A DNA stretch of 24,065 bases, taken from NCBI GenBank assembly GCA_031412355.1, contig JANOCR010000006.1:1-24065 (forward strand). Direction: 5' to 3'. Under the pieces are notes generated by a model. That model was not told where the DNA came from. It worked only from the letters and a program-made list of their open reading frames with translations, and did no database searches. This document shows positions 1 through 6,654 of this stretch, piece by piece. Position numbers and translations under genes: made by a program. Positions within the stretch are counted from its first letter, which is position 1, and the number at the start of each line of letters is the position of its first letter. Source of the DNA: JAENVT01 sp031412355. Lineage in GTDB: Bacteria > Actinomycetota > Acidimicrobiia > Acidimicrobiales > Ilumatobacteraceae.

Positions 1-55
1 CCCGGTTGCCGCAGCGCTTCCGGTACTGGAAAGTGCATGGCTGATCTCGAACTGA
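1..55 (+). CDS. possible 3' end of an upstream gene (unresolved frame)
   Basis: Two forward frames are open from the left edge and close just inside dapF. One ends at TGA 53-55 and reads PVAAALPVLESAWLISN. The other ends at TGA 42-44 and reads RLPQRFRYWKVHG. Either would overlap the dapF start, as in translationally coupled actinobacterial genes. In Mycobacterium the gene before dapF is miaA, so a miaA tail is possible, but too few residues are visible to recognise a family. Low confidence. Confidence 0.2.
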   Translation, partial: PVAAALPVLESAWLISN

Positions 56-837
56 CGAAGCATCACGGATTGGGCAACGACTTCCTGGTCACCTTCCACC
101 CGCACGTCGACGACCTGCCGGCCCTCGCCAAACGACTGTGCCATCGGCGTCGCGGCATCGGCGCCGATGGCTTGCTGATCGGCGAGAGCGAAGCAGGAAT
201 GGCGGCGCGGATGGTGCTCTACAACTCCGACGGCTCCCGCGCCGAGATGAGCGGCAATGGAATCCGCTGCTTCGCGCAAGCATTGGCGCGTCACCGCGGC
301 GACTCATTGCCTCAGCGCATCCTCACCGATGCGGGCGAGCGGATGGTCACGCTGTACCCGACCGACGATCCCGATGTGATCGAGGCAGCGGTCGACATGG
401 GCCCAGTCGTATCGATCGACGAGCCGCGCGATTGGCACCGCATTGGTACCGATCCGCTTCGTCCGGTCAGTCATCTCAGCGTCGGCAATCCGCATGCGGT
501 GGTTGGGGTCGACGATGTCGCAGGCATCGATCTGTTGGCCCTGGGGGAGAAGGTCCCCGACATCAATCTCGAACTGATCGAGGCGGGTCCCGAGCCGCAC
601 GCCATCACCATGCGCGTCCACGAACGCGGCGCAGGTATCACCCAAGCGTGCGGCACTGGCGCCTGTGCCAGTGCATGGGCGGCTGCGTCGTGGGGGTTGG
701 TGACCGAGGGACTCGAAGAAATCACCGTGCACATGGACGGCGGAGATGCCAAGGTTCGTTTGCACGATCCCCAAAACGGGAACGTCACCCTGGTTGGTCC
801 GGCCACATTCGTCGGTTCCATCACGGTTCATCTCTAA
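37..837 (+). CDS. dapF: diaminopimelate epimerase (DapF), first catalytic Cys replaced by Ser
   Basis: Interconverts LL- and meso-diaminopimelate in the cytosol, the last shared step towards lysine and DAP-type peptidoglycan. The protein has 266 residues, close to the usual 270-290. It shows the N-terminal HGLGNDF motif (10-16), the first active-site loop NSDGSRAEMSGNGIRC (63-78), SVGNPHAV (148-155) and the second loop ERGAGITQACGTGACAS (196-212). Known DapF enzymes use a Cys pair, one in a CGNG context and one in an ACGTG context. The second is present (Cys205). The first position reads Ser72 (codon AGC in MSGNG), with a Cys six residues later (Cys78). ATG 37 is preceded by GGAAAG at short spacing, and the N-terminal motif fits this start. 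hflX follows after 21 bases. The fold assignment is secure; the Ser leaves the exact chemistry open. Confidence 0.93.
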   Translation: MADLELTKHHGLGNDFLVTFHPHVDDLPALAKRLCHRRRGIGADGLLIGESEAGMAARMVLYNSDGSRAEMSGNGIRCFAQALARHRGDSLPQRILTDAGERMVTLYPTDDPDVIEAAVDMGPVVSIDEPRDWHRIGTDPLRPVSHLSVGNPHAVVGVDDVAGIDLLALGEKVPDINLELIEAGPEPHAITMRVHERGAGITQACGTGACASAWAAASWGLVTEGLEEITVHMDGGDAKVRLHDPQNGNVTLVGPATFVGSITVHL

Positions 838-858
838 GGCAGGTGCAGCAAGGAAGTT

Positions 859-2163
859 ATGTCGACGCCATACAACGAAGCACTCGGCGCAACGCTGATC
901 GAGCGCACCAAGCGCGAGCAGATCGTCTTGGTGGGCGTCACCTTGCCCGGACGCACCGACGCCGACACCGAGGCCAGCCTCGACGAGTTGGCCCTGTTGA
1001 TCGATACTGCCGGCGCCGATGAGGCCGGCCGGATGATCCAGCGCCGTGACCATCCCGACCACACCTGGTTCATCGGCAAGGGCAAGGTCGACGAGCTGAA
1101 AGACATCTGCCTGGCGGTCGATGCCGACACCGTCGTATTCGAGAACGAACTGGCACCGGCACAGCAGTACAACCTCGAGAAGGTGCTGGGCCGTACGGCG
1201 ATCGATCGCACAGCGGTGATCCTCGACATCTTCGCCCAGAACGCCCACACCCTCGAAGGCAAGGCTCAGGTCGAACTGGCACTGCTTCGCTATCGGCTCC
1301 CTCGGTTGCGTCGCGGTGCAACGGCCAAGTTGTCGCAGCAGCGTGGTGGCGTGGGGTCACGGTTCGGTTCGGGTGAGACCAAGCTCGAAGTCGACCGTCG
1401 GCGAATCATGCGGCGCATCACCAAGCTCGAATCAGAGCTGAAGGATCTGTCGGCGACGCGCGACCTGCAGCGTAAGAGTCGCAGCCGCAGCGGCCTGGCG
1501 GCGGTGACGATTGTCGGTTACACCAATGCCGGCAAGTCGACTCTCCTTAACCACCTCACCAACGCCGGCGTGCTGGTCGAAGATCGCCTCTTCGCCACAC
1601 TCGATCCGACGACTCGACGACTGTCGCTACCGGGCGGCGAGCCTGTGCTGATCACCGACACTGTCGGTTTCGTGCGCAACCTTCCGCACGGCTTGGTCGA
1701 GGCTTTCAAGAGCACCCTGGAAGTGGCTGGCCGCGGTGACTACCTGGTGCATGTCGTCGACTGCACGGCAGCCGACCCCGAGGGACAGATCGCCGCAGTG
1801 CGCGAGGTGCTTTCCGAGATCGGTGCCGCACACCTTCCCGAGTTGCTGGTGTTCAACAAGCGCGACGCTGCGCCGGAGGTGGCGGCCAACCTCGTTGCTC
1901 GCCACGAAGGCTCTGTCTCGGTCAGTGCGCAACGTGGCGACGGCATCGACGACTTCCTGCACGCGCTCAGCGATCGATTGCGTGCGATGAGCAAGATCGT
2001 CGAACTGCTGATTCCGTACGACCGCGGTGACCTGTTGGCCGCGGTGCATCGCGAGGGCGAAGTGCTGTCGACGCATCACGACGACGACGGCGTGCGGGTG
2101 CGCGCCCGTCTTGCCGATGCGTCTGCGGGCCGATTGGCCGAGTTCGTCGTCGCCCCTGCCTGA
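859..2163 (+). CDS. hflX: GTPase HflX
   Basis: Ribosome-associated GTPase of the Obg-HflX superfamily; in other bacteria it splits stalled or stress-inactivated 70S ribosomes. The protein has 434 residues. The N-terminal HflX domain (about 20-175) contains FIGKGKVDEL (71-80), FENELAPAQQYNLEK (94-108) and the glycine-rich ETKLEVDRR segment (172-180). A predicted coiled stretch (about 180-210) leads to the G domain: G1 GYTNAGKST (220-228), G2 DPTTRR (249-254), G3 DTVGF (267-271), G4 NKRD (333-336) and G5 SAQ (356-358). All nucleotide-binding motifs look intact. ATG 859 has AAGGA just upstream. It lies 21 bases after dapF and is probably in the same operon; dapF-hflX adjacency is also found in Mycobacterium. 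Confidence 0.95.
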   Translation: MSTPYNEALGATLIERTKREQIVLVGVTLPGRTDADTEASLDELALLIDTAGADEAGRMIQRRDHPDHTWFIGKGKVDELKDICLAVDADTVVFENELAPAQQYNLEKVLGRTAIDRTAVILDIFAQNAHTLEGKAQVELALLRYRLPRLRRGATAKLSQQRGGVGSRFGSGETKLEVDRRRIMRRITKLESELKDLSATRDLQRKSRSRSGLAAVTIVGYTNAGKSTLLNHLTNAGVLVEDRLFATLDPTTRRLSLPGGEPVLITDTVGFVRNLPHGLVEAFKSTLEVAGRGDYLVHVVDCTAADPEGQIAAVREVLSEIGAAHLPELLVFNKRDAAPEVAANLVARHEGSVSVSAQRGDGIDDFLHALSDRLRAMSKIVELLIPYDRGDLLAAVHREGEVLSTHHDDDGVRVRARLADASAGRLAEFVVAPA

Positions 2164-2211
2164 TGCCACCACTGGTGGCGCTGACCGGTCATCGGGCAGG
2201 ATGGTGCACGC

Positions 2212-3327
2212 ATGGCTGAATCCGCCGGTTTCGTCCCCCCGCCCTATCCGTACGATCGGCTCGACCGCCTGGTCCCGCTGGCGCAAGCACTCGACGGGGG
2301 CGTCGTGGATCTCTCGATCGGCACGCCGTGCGATCCGCCGCTCGACAGCGTGATCGCCGCGCTGTCGACATCGAATGCCGAGCGGGGCTATCCGCCGAGC
2401 ATCGGCACGGACACACTTCGTCAGGCAATCCGCGCTTGGCTCGACCGCCGCTTCGACCTCGACGTTCCTCTCGCGCAGGTGGCCGCGTGTGTCGGCACCA
2501 AAGAGCTCGTCGCCACGACACCGCAATACCTGCACCTGCGTACGCCTTCGAAGGACACGGTGCTGTATCCGGCCGTCGCCTACCCAACCTACGAGATGGG
2601 CGCGACGCTGGCCGGGTGCCGTGGTGTGCCGGTGCCGAGCCGACCGGACGGCTCGATGGACTTCGCCTCGATCAGCGCCGCCGATGCCGAACGATCCTTG
2701 ATGCTGTGGGTCAACAGCCCGTCGAACCCCACGGGCGCGCTGACCGACTTGGGGTTGGCAGCAGCCTGGGGACGCAGCAACGGCGTCCCCGTGTTCAGCG
2801 ACGAGTGCTATGTGGAGTTCACATGGGATGAGCCGGCCAGCACCATCTTGCATCATGGGTTCGACGGCGTGATCGCTGTGCATTCGCTGTCGAAGCGCAG
2901 CAACCTGGCCGGGCTACGCGTCGGGTTCTACGCCGGCGATGCCGAGATCGTCGGCTACCTGAAAGAGGTCCGCAAGCACGTGGGCATGCTGGTGCCTGGT
3001 CCGGCGCAAGCGGCGGCCGCGGTTGCCCTCGGCGACGACGCACACGTCGTCGTGCAGCGTGACCGTTATCGAAGTCGTCTCGAGCGGCTCGGCAAGGTGT
3101 TCGCAGCGTGGGCGGGCGTCGACGTGCCGTTGCCAGCAGGCGGCTTCTATCTGTGGTTCGACGCCGGAGACGGGTGGGAGTTCGCCGAGCGACTGGCGCG
3201 CCACGGCGGGGCGTTGATCAGTCCGGGAGACTTCTATGGCGCGGGCGGTGCACAGAACGTGCGTGCCGCCGTGGTACAACCTGATGATCGGATCGAGCTG
3301 GTCGCCAGGCGACTGGGGGTGCTGTGA
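2212..3327 (+). CDS. dapC: aminotransferase class I/II, probable N-succinyldiaminopimelate aminotransferase (DapC)
   Basis: PLP-dependent fold-type I aminotransferase of 371 residues. Visible motifs are GYPPSIGTDTLRQAI (59-73), VNSPSNPTG (167-175, cofactor Asn168), FSDECY (195-200, Asp for the pyridine nitrogen and Tyr), HSLSKRSNLAGLR (224-236) with Schiff-base Lys228, and VGFY (237-240). The short N-terminus (VPPPYPYDRL) and SLSKRSN resemble the actinobacterial DapC branch, which transfers an amino group from glutamate to N-succinyl-2-amino-6-oxopimelate in the DAP/lysine pathway. Proximity to dapF supports that role. An ArgD- or alanine-type aminotransferase cannot be excluded by eye. The start is the first in-frame ATG, 48 bases after hflX. 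The stop overlaps the next start (TGATG). Confidence 0.8.
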   Translation: MAESAGFVPPPYPYDRLDRLVPLAQALDGGVVDLSIGTPCDPPLDSVIAALSTSNAERGYPPSIGTDTLRQAIRAWLDRRFDLDVPLAQVAACVGTKELVATTPQYLHLRTPSKDTVLYPAVAYPTYEMGATLAGCRGVPVPSRPDGSMDFASISAADAERSLMLWVNSPSNPTGALTDLGLAAAWGRSNGVPVFSDECYVEFTWDEPASTILHHGFDGVIAVHSLSKRSNLAGLRVGFYAGDAEIVGYLKEVRKHVGMLVPGPAQAAAAVALGDDAHVVVQRDRYRSRLERLGKVFAAWAGVDVPLPAGGFYLWFDAGDGWEFAERLARHGGALISPGDFYGAGGAQNVRAAVVQPDDRIELVARRLGVL

Positions 3328-4340
3328 TGTCGTTTCAACCTCAAGTTCCAACCATGGGTCAGCCTCCGCCCCCTGTCGTCGCCGCTCCCACGGTGAAGGG
3401 CAAGCGCCGCAAGGGCCTGATCGTGCTGGGGATCGTCTTGTTGCTCGGCGGCGTGCTGGGTGGCGTCGCGATGGTGACCAAGGGCATGTCGAACTACGAA
3501 GAATCGGTGAAGTCGTTGGCTCGCGCCCCGGTGGGGTGCACCACGACGCTGGTCTTCGACAAGCCGGCCACGTTCACCGTGTACGCCGAGACCGAAGGCC
3601 AGCTCGGCGATCTCAGCGGTGACTGCGAGGCCAACGGGGACGAGTACAATTTTCCGGGCGACCGGCTGCCGAGAGTGTCGATGACGTTGGTCGACAGCAA
3701 CGGTGACGAGGTCGATATGGAGCGTGGTGCCGACGCGTCGTACGACGTCGACGGATACACCGGAACCGGCATACGAACGTTGACGATCGAAGACGCCGGC
3801 ACGTATCGACTGAACGTCGAGTCCGACGACGGCGAGTTCGCTGTGGCGATCGGCAAGGACCCGAAGAAAGACAGCGAGTTGCTTCAAATGATCGGTGGGG
3901 GAGTCGCTCTGGCCGGGTTCGTGCTGGGACTGCTCTTCATTCTGCTCGGGCTGCGCCGCCGGCGGTTGCAACCGGCGATGGCCGACTTTCGCAATCCGGC
4001 GGGACCGCTGCCCGGATGGCCACCCGGGCCATATGCCGGCGCCACACCACCGGCACCGCCAATGCATCCGGGATTCCGTCCCGACTCACCGCCGGTTCCT
4101 CAGCCGGTTGGAGCCCCCGGCCAGCCGCCGATCCGTTTGCCGGACCAGCCGGGACCCGGGTTCGCGCCGCCGTCGTTCGCCCCGCCGTCACCACCCGCGC
4201 CGTCACCCTCACCTGCACCAGTTCCGGCTCCGTCGACAGACCCGCCGGCGATCACCCTGCCGACGTTGCCACCGACCCGGCCCCCAACGGCACCGCCGCC
4301 AGGACCACCGACAGAGGCAACGCCCACCGACGAGGACTAG
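3327..4340 (+). CDS. two-TM membrane protein with proline-rich C-terminal tail, unknown function
   Basis: I do not recognise a family. From ATG 3327 (coupled to the preceding stop as TGATG; a GTG three bases earlier is an alternative) the protein has 337 residues. It has a Pro-containing N-terminus, a basic KGKRRK stretch, TM1 (about 30-50), an extracytoplasmic domain (about 52-185) with two cysteines (71 and 100) that could form a disulfide, TM2 (about 187-209), a basic LRRRR stop-transfer, and then more than 110 residues very rich in Pro, Ala and Gly. By the positive-inside rule both tails are cytoplasmic. The domain contains beta-type runs such as VSMTLVDSNGDEVD and TYRLNVESDDGEFAVAIGK. 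It converges on lexA with a 6-base gap. The proline tail could bind partner domains, which is inference only. Confidence 0.75.
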   Translation: MSFQPQVPTMGQPPPPVVAAPTVKGKRRKGLIVLGIVLLLGGVLGGVAMVTKGMSNYEESVKSLARAPVGCTTTLVFDKPATFTVYAETEGQLGDLSGDCEANGDEYNFPGDRLPRVSMTLVDSNGDEVDMERGADASYDVDGYTGTGIRTLTIEDAGTYRLNVESDDGEFAVAIGKDPKKDSELLQMIGGGVALAGFVLGLLFILLGLRRRRLQPAMADFRNPAGPLPGWPPGPYAGATPPAPPMHPGFRPDSPPVPQPVGAPGQPPIRLPDQPGPGFAPPSFAPPSPPAPSPSPAPVPAPSTDPPAITLPTLPPTRPPTAPPPGPPTEATPTDED

Positions 4341-4346
4341 AGCGGA

Positions 4347-4976
4347 CTAGAGCCGGCGCATGACGGTGACGACCCGGCCGAAGACCTGCACCTGATCGGC
4401 ATCGAACACCAGCGGCTCGAGGCGCGAGTTCGCGGGGATCAATGTGATTGTCGAGCCTTTTCGTTGGAAGGTCTTGACCGTGGCCTCTTCACCTGGGATG
4501 CCGGCGATGACGATCTCGCCGTTGACGGCCGTCTCTTGGGCGCGAGCGACGACGAAGTCGCCGTCCATGATGCCGACGTCGACCATCGAGTCGCCGCGGA
4601 CACGCAGCATGAACAGATCGCCGGTACCGGTGAAGTCCTCGGGTAGTGGGAACAACTCTTCGACGTTCTCCTGCGCCAACACGTCGGTACCTGCGGCGAC
4701 ATCGCCCACCAGTGGGACGTGACGAACCGGGCGACGTTCGATGGCTGCCCCCGACGACGGGTCGAAACGAACCTCGATGGCACGGGGTTTGGTTGGGTCG
4801 CGCTTCAAGAACCCCATCCGCTGCAACGAGGCCAAATGGCTGTGCACCGTCGAGGGCGAGGTCAGGCCAACGGCCTCGCCGATTTCTCGCACGCTGGGTG
4901 GATAGCCACGCTCGCGCATGCTGGTTTCGATCATGTCGAGGATGCCTCGTTGACGGGCGGTGAGTTGTTCGGACAT
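4347..4976 (-). CDS. lexA: SOS repressor LexA
   Basis: Represses DNA-damage genes and is inactivated by RecA-stimulated self-cleavage. From ATG 4976 it has 209 residues. The winged-helix DNA-binding domain (1-70) includes MIETSMRERGYPPSVREIGEAVGL and SPSTVHSHLASLQ (40-52). The cleavage site is Ala95-Gly96 (DVAAGTD). The S24-type peptidase domain carries catalytic Ser130 (RGDSM) and Lys168 (TVKTF). An upstream in-frame ATG at 4982 would add MG. I prefer 4976: there is no Shine-Dalgarno, and a TACGCT -10 lies six bases upstream, which would make a leaderless mRNA beginning at this ATG. The divergent LysM gene and nrdR match the Mycobacterium and Corynebacterium arrangement. Autoregulation is expected from the boxes listed separately. 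Confidence 0.96.
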   Translation of the reverse strand: MSEQLTARQRGILDMIETSMRERGYPPSVREIGEAVGLTSPSTVHSHLASLQRMGFLKRDPTKPRAIEVRFDPSSGAAIERRPVRHVPLVGDVAAGTDVLAQENVEELFPLPEDFTGTGDLFMLRVRGDSMVDVGIMDGDFVVARAQETAVNGEIVIAGIPGEEATVKTFQRKGSTITLIPANSRLEPLVFDADQVQVFGRVVTVMRRL

Positions 4977-4982
4977 TCCCAT

Positions 4983-5011
4983 AGCGTACGCGCGTTCGTG
5001 TGCCAGGTCAA
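4983..5011 (-). promoter_or_regulatory. lexA promoter, probably leaderless
   Basis: Reading the minus strand, a -35 element TTGACC (5006-5011) and a -10 element TACGCT (4983-4988) are separated by 17 bases. The base seven downstream of the -10 is the A of the LexA ATG at 4976. A LexA-box variant (4985-4998) overlaps the -10, which suits autorepression. The assignment is from motif and spacing only. Confidence 0.55.
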
Positions 5012-5038
5012 ACATTCGTTCGTGAAACAAATGTTCGA
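4985..5038. promoter_or_regulatory. LexA operator module 1 (three boxes, lexA-proximal)
   Basis: Compared with CGAAC-N4-GTTCG, three boxes are visible: 4985-4998 (CGTACGCGCGTTCG, 9 of 10 fixed positions), 5009-5022 (CAAACATTCGTTCG, 9 of 10) and 5024-5037 (GAAACAAATGTTCG, 8 of 10). Centre spacings are 24 and 15 bases. The first overlaps the lexA -10 and the second abuts its -35. Confidence 0.7.
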
Positions 5039-5045
5039 TCCAAGG

Positions 5046-5075
5046 TTGACGTCGAACGACTGTTCGTGGCATGCT
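5046..5075 (+). promoter_or_regulatory. promoter of the LysM/nrdR operon
   Basis: The forward strand has TTGACG (5046-5051) and, 18 bases on, CATGCT (5070-5075), a weak -10. A perfect LexA box lies in the spacer and a second perfect box covers the expected start site, so LexA binding should block this promoter. Confidence 0.45.
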
Positions 5076-5106
5076 ACGAACAGTCGTTCGAGCAACGTAT
5101 GTTCGA
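5053..5106. promoter_or_regulatory. LexA operator module 2 (three boxes, LysM-gene-proximal)
   Basis: Boxes are at 5053-5066 (CGAACGACTGTTCG, 10 of 10), 5077-5090 (CGAACAGTCGTTCG, 10 of 10) and 5092-5105 (GCAACGTATGTTCG, 8 of 10). Centre spacings are again 24 and 15 bases. The two perfect boxes are exact reverse complements and sit within a 40-base palindrome (5052-5091) with one mismatched pair. Confidence 0.85.
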
Positions 5107-5132
5107 CAGATCGAGAAAGGCATCGAGTCTCC

Positions 5133-5507
5133 ATGGCCATCGCAGTCGTCATACCAGGGCAATTCGGCGAGTATCGCAGTGCCTCGCAGATCTACGCCCG
5201 CCGCCGGATGATGGTTCTGCTGACCCTGGCAACGATCGTGCTGGTGCTGGCCCTCAGCGCCGGTCACGTTGTGGCGAATCGTGGGGGCGCTCCTGCCTCC
5301 GCCTCCATGATTCGCCCTGCAATGCCTGCAGGGGCGATCCCTGCGCTCGCGGCTGCCGACGTGTATGTCGTGCAGCCGGGCGACACGTTGTGGTCGATCG
5401 GCGAACGATTCCACGGCGATGTCGTGCTGGCCGACTATGTCGATGACTTGGTGGCGGCCAATGGTGGCACTGTTGTGCAGGTAGCGCAGGCACTCACGCT
5501 TCCGTAG
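5133..5507 (+). CDS. LysM-domain membrane protein, SOS-linked cell-division suppressor (ChiZ/DivS type)
   Basis: A 124-residue protein with a short cytoplasmic N-terminus (1-22), an ARRR anchor, one TM helix (about 27-46), a small Ala/Pro-rich linker (50-75) and a C-terminal LysM peptidoglycan-binding domain (77-123) beginning VYVVQPGDTLWSIGERF. Same topology and locus as mycobacterial ChiZ (Rv2719c) and corynebacterial DivS, which lie divergent to lexA and delay division during DNA damage. The role here is inferred from that synteny and from the LexA boxes in its promoter. ATG 5133 is the first start in frame after the boxes; GAGAAAGG lies somewhat far upstream (12 bases). nrdR follows 24 bases downstream, suggesting one transcript. 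Confidence 0.88.
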   Translation: MAIAVVIPGQFGEYRSASQIYARRRMMVLLTLATIVLVLALSAGHVVANRGGAPASASMIRPAMPAGAIPALAAADVYVVQPGDTLWSIGERFHGDVVLADYVDDLVAANGGTVVQVAQALTLP

Positions 5508-5531
5508 CTGATCCAGTAGCCTCGGGCGGCA

Positions 5532-5990
5532 ATGCGCTGCCCGAAGTGCCATACCGACGACACCAAGGTGATCGACTCGCGTGAGGCTGAAGAGGGCACG
5601 TCCATCCGTCGCCGTCGCCTGTGTGCCAGCTGCCAACATCGTTTCACCACTTACGAGCGTCTCGAGGAAGTGGTGCTGGTGGTCGTCAAGAGTCATGGCT
5701 CCCGCGAACCGTTCGACCGTTCGAAGATCGTCGCCGGCGTCTCCGCCGCGTCCAAGGGCCGGCCGGTCACGGCCGAACAGATCGAGCAGCTCAGCATCGA
5801 GCTCGAAGATCATTTCCGACTGCAGGGAAACGAGATCACCACAGCCGAAGTGGGCCTCGAGGTACTCGAGCGGCTGCGCTCGCTGGATGTTGTGGCGTAT
5901 CTGCGGTTTGCGAGCGTCTACAAGAACTTCGACGCCGCTGCCGACTTCCAGCGCGAGTTGGTGCTGTTGAAGAAGTTGGAGCGCAGCTAG
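5532..5990 (+). CDS. nrdR: transcriptional repressor NrdR
   Basis: Nucleotide-sensing repressor of ribonucleotide reductase genes. The protein has 152 residues, the usual length. The N-terminal zinc ribbon has Cys3, Cys6, Cys31 and Cys34 (MRCPKCHTDD and LCASCQHRFTTYER). The ATP-cone domain spans about 49-139 (VVKSHGSREPFDRSKIVAGVSAASKGRPV). It binds ATP or dATP and represses when dATP is high. It is probably cotranscribed with the LysM gene, so it may also respond to SOS induction. A likely target, nrdJ, lies 1.6 kb downstream with two NrdR-box-like repeats in its leader. It converges on the RibD-like gene with a 4-base gap and no visible terminator. Confidence 0.97.
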   Translation: MRCPKCHTDDTKVIDSREAEEGTSIRRRRLCASCQHRFTTYERLEEVVLVVVKSHGSREPFDRSKIVAGVSAASKGRPVTAEQIEQLSIELEDHFRLQGNEITTAEVGLEVLERLRSLDVVAYLRFASVYKNFDAAADFQRELVLLKKLERS

Positions 5991-5994
5991 CCAA

Positions 5995-6654
5995 TCATCG
6001 GTCCCGCAGGTAGCGGGTGAACAAGAAGCCGTCTTCTTCGAGCACGTGGGCAAGTCGCATCTTGCGCGACAACTGCGCTGATCCGCTGGTGACGCGCGGC
6101 CCGTCGCCTCCGGCCAGTTGCGGAGAGATCGTCAGGTTCAGCTCGTCGATCACGTCGGCCGCCGACAGCGCACCGTTCAGCAAGGCTCCACCCTCGGCCT
6201 GCACGAAATCGGCATCGAGACGGCCGAGCGCTGCGACCAGGTCGACCTGGCCGATACCGGCACGAACCGCCTCGACCGAGGTCGGCGGGGCGTCGTCGGG
6301 CAGGATCAGGAAGCCTGCCCCGCTGGTGAACAGTGATGTCGATGTATCGACATCACCTCGACGGCTCACGACTCCCACCCGTTGGCCGCGTTTGCGCGGC
6401 GGACCGTAGCCCTCGACGCGCACCGTCGCTGCGCCGACGATCAAGACGTCGGCGAGGTCGCGCAGCGTCAGAAGGACCTCTTGGTCGGTCTTGCTCGACA
6501 GGCTGCGCGAGTTGCTGTCGATAACGGTCGAGCCGTCGATGCTCGCCACCATGCACACCCCGAGCCACGGTCGAGCGGCCGGGCGCGGTCGCTGTACGTC
6601 GTACGCCTGGCGGACGGTGACATGATCCGTCGGGTCGTCGAACAGCCGGCGCAT
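5995..6654 (-). CDS. RibD C-terminal-domain / dihydrofolate reductase-like pyrimidine reductase
   Basis: A 219-residue protein of the RibD_C fold without the deaminase half. It shows MVASIDGSTVIDSNSRSLSS (35-54), ADVLIVGAATVRVEGYGPP (68-86, dinucleotide-binding region), AEGGALLNGAL (153-163) and LTISPQLAGGDGPR (174-187). Family members reduce a pyrimidine or pterin-like substrate with NADPH; in riboflavin synthesis this is 5-amino-6-ribosylaminouracil phosphate. The true substrate here cannot be told from sequence. ATG 6654 (MRRLFDDP) is chosen because similarity begins near it. An open frame continues upstream but encodes low-complexity Arg-rich sequence. It lies immediately downstream of a truncated acyltransferase gene. 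Confidence 0.85.
   Translation of the reverse strand: MRRLFDDPTDHVTVRQAYDVQRPRPAARPWLGVCMVASIDGSTVIDSNSRSLSSKTDQEVLLTLRDLADVLIVGAATVRVEGYGPPRKRGQRVGVVSRRGDVDTSTSLFTSGAGFLILPDDAPPTSVEAVRAGIGQVDLVAALGRLDADFVQAEGGALLNGALSAADVIDELNLTISPQLAGGDGPRVTSGSAQLSRKMRLAHVLEEDGFLFTRYLRDR

Noticed and set aside
1627..2883. 418-residue minus-strand frame opposite hflX and the aminotransferase
   Set aside because: Low-complexity His/Arg-rich shadow typical of GC-rich antisense; both plus-strand genes are clear.
4347..6053. single 568-residue minus-strand frame including lexA
   Set aside because: Only its last 209 residues are LexA. The rest is antisense to the LysM and nrdR genes and runs through the LexA boxes.
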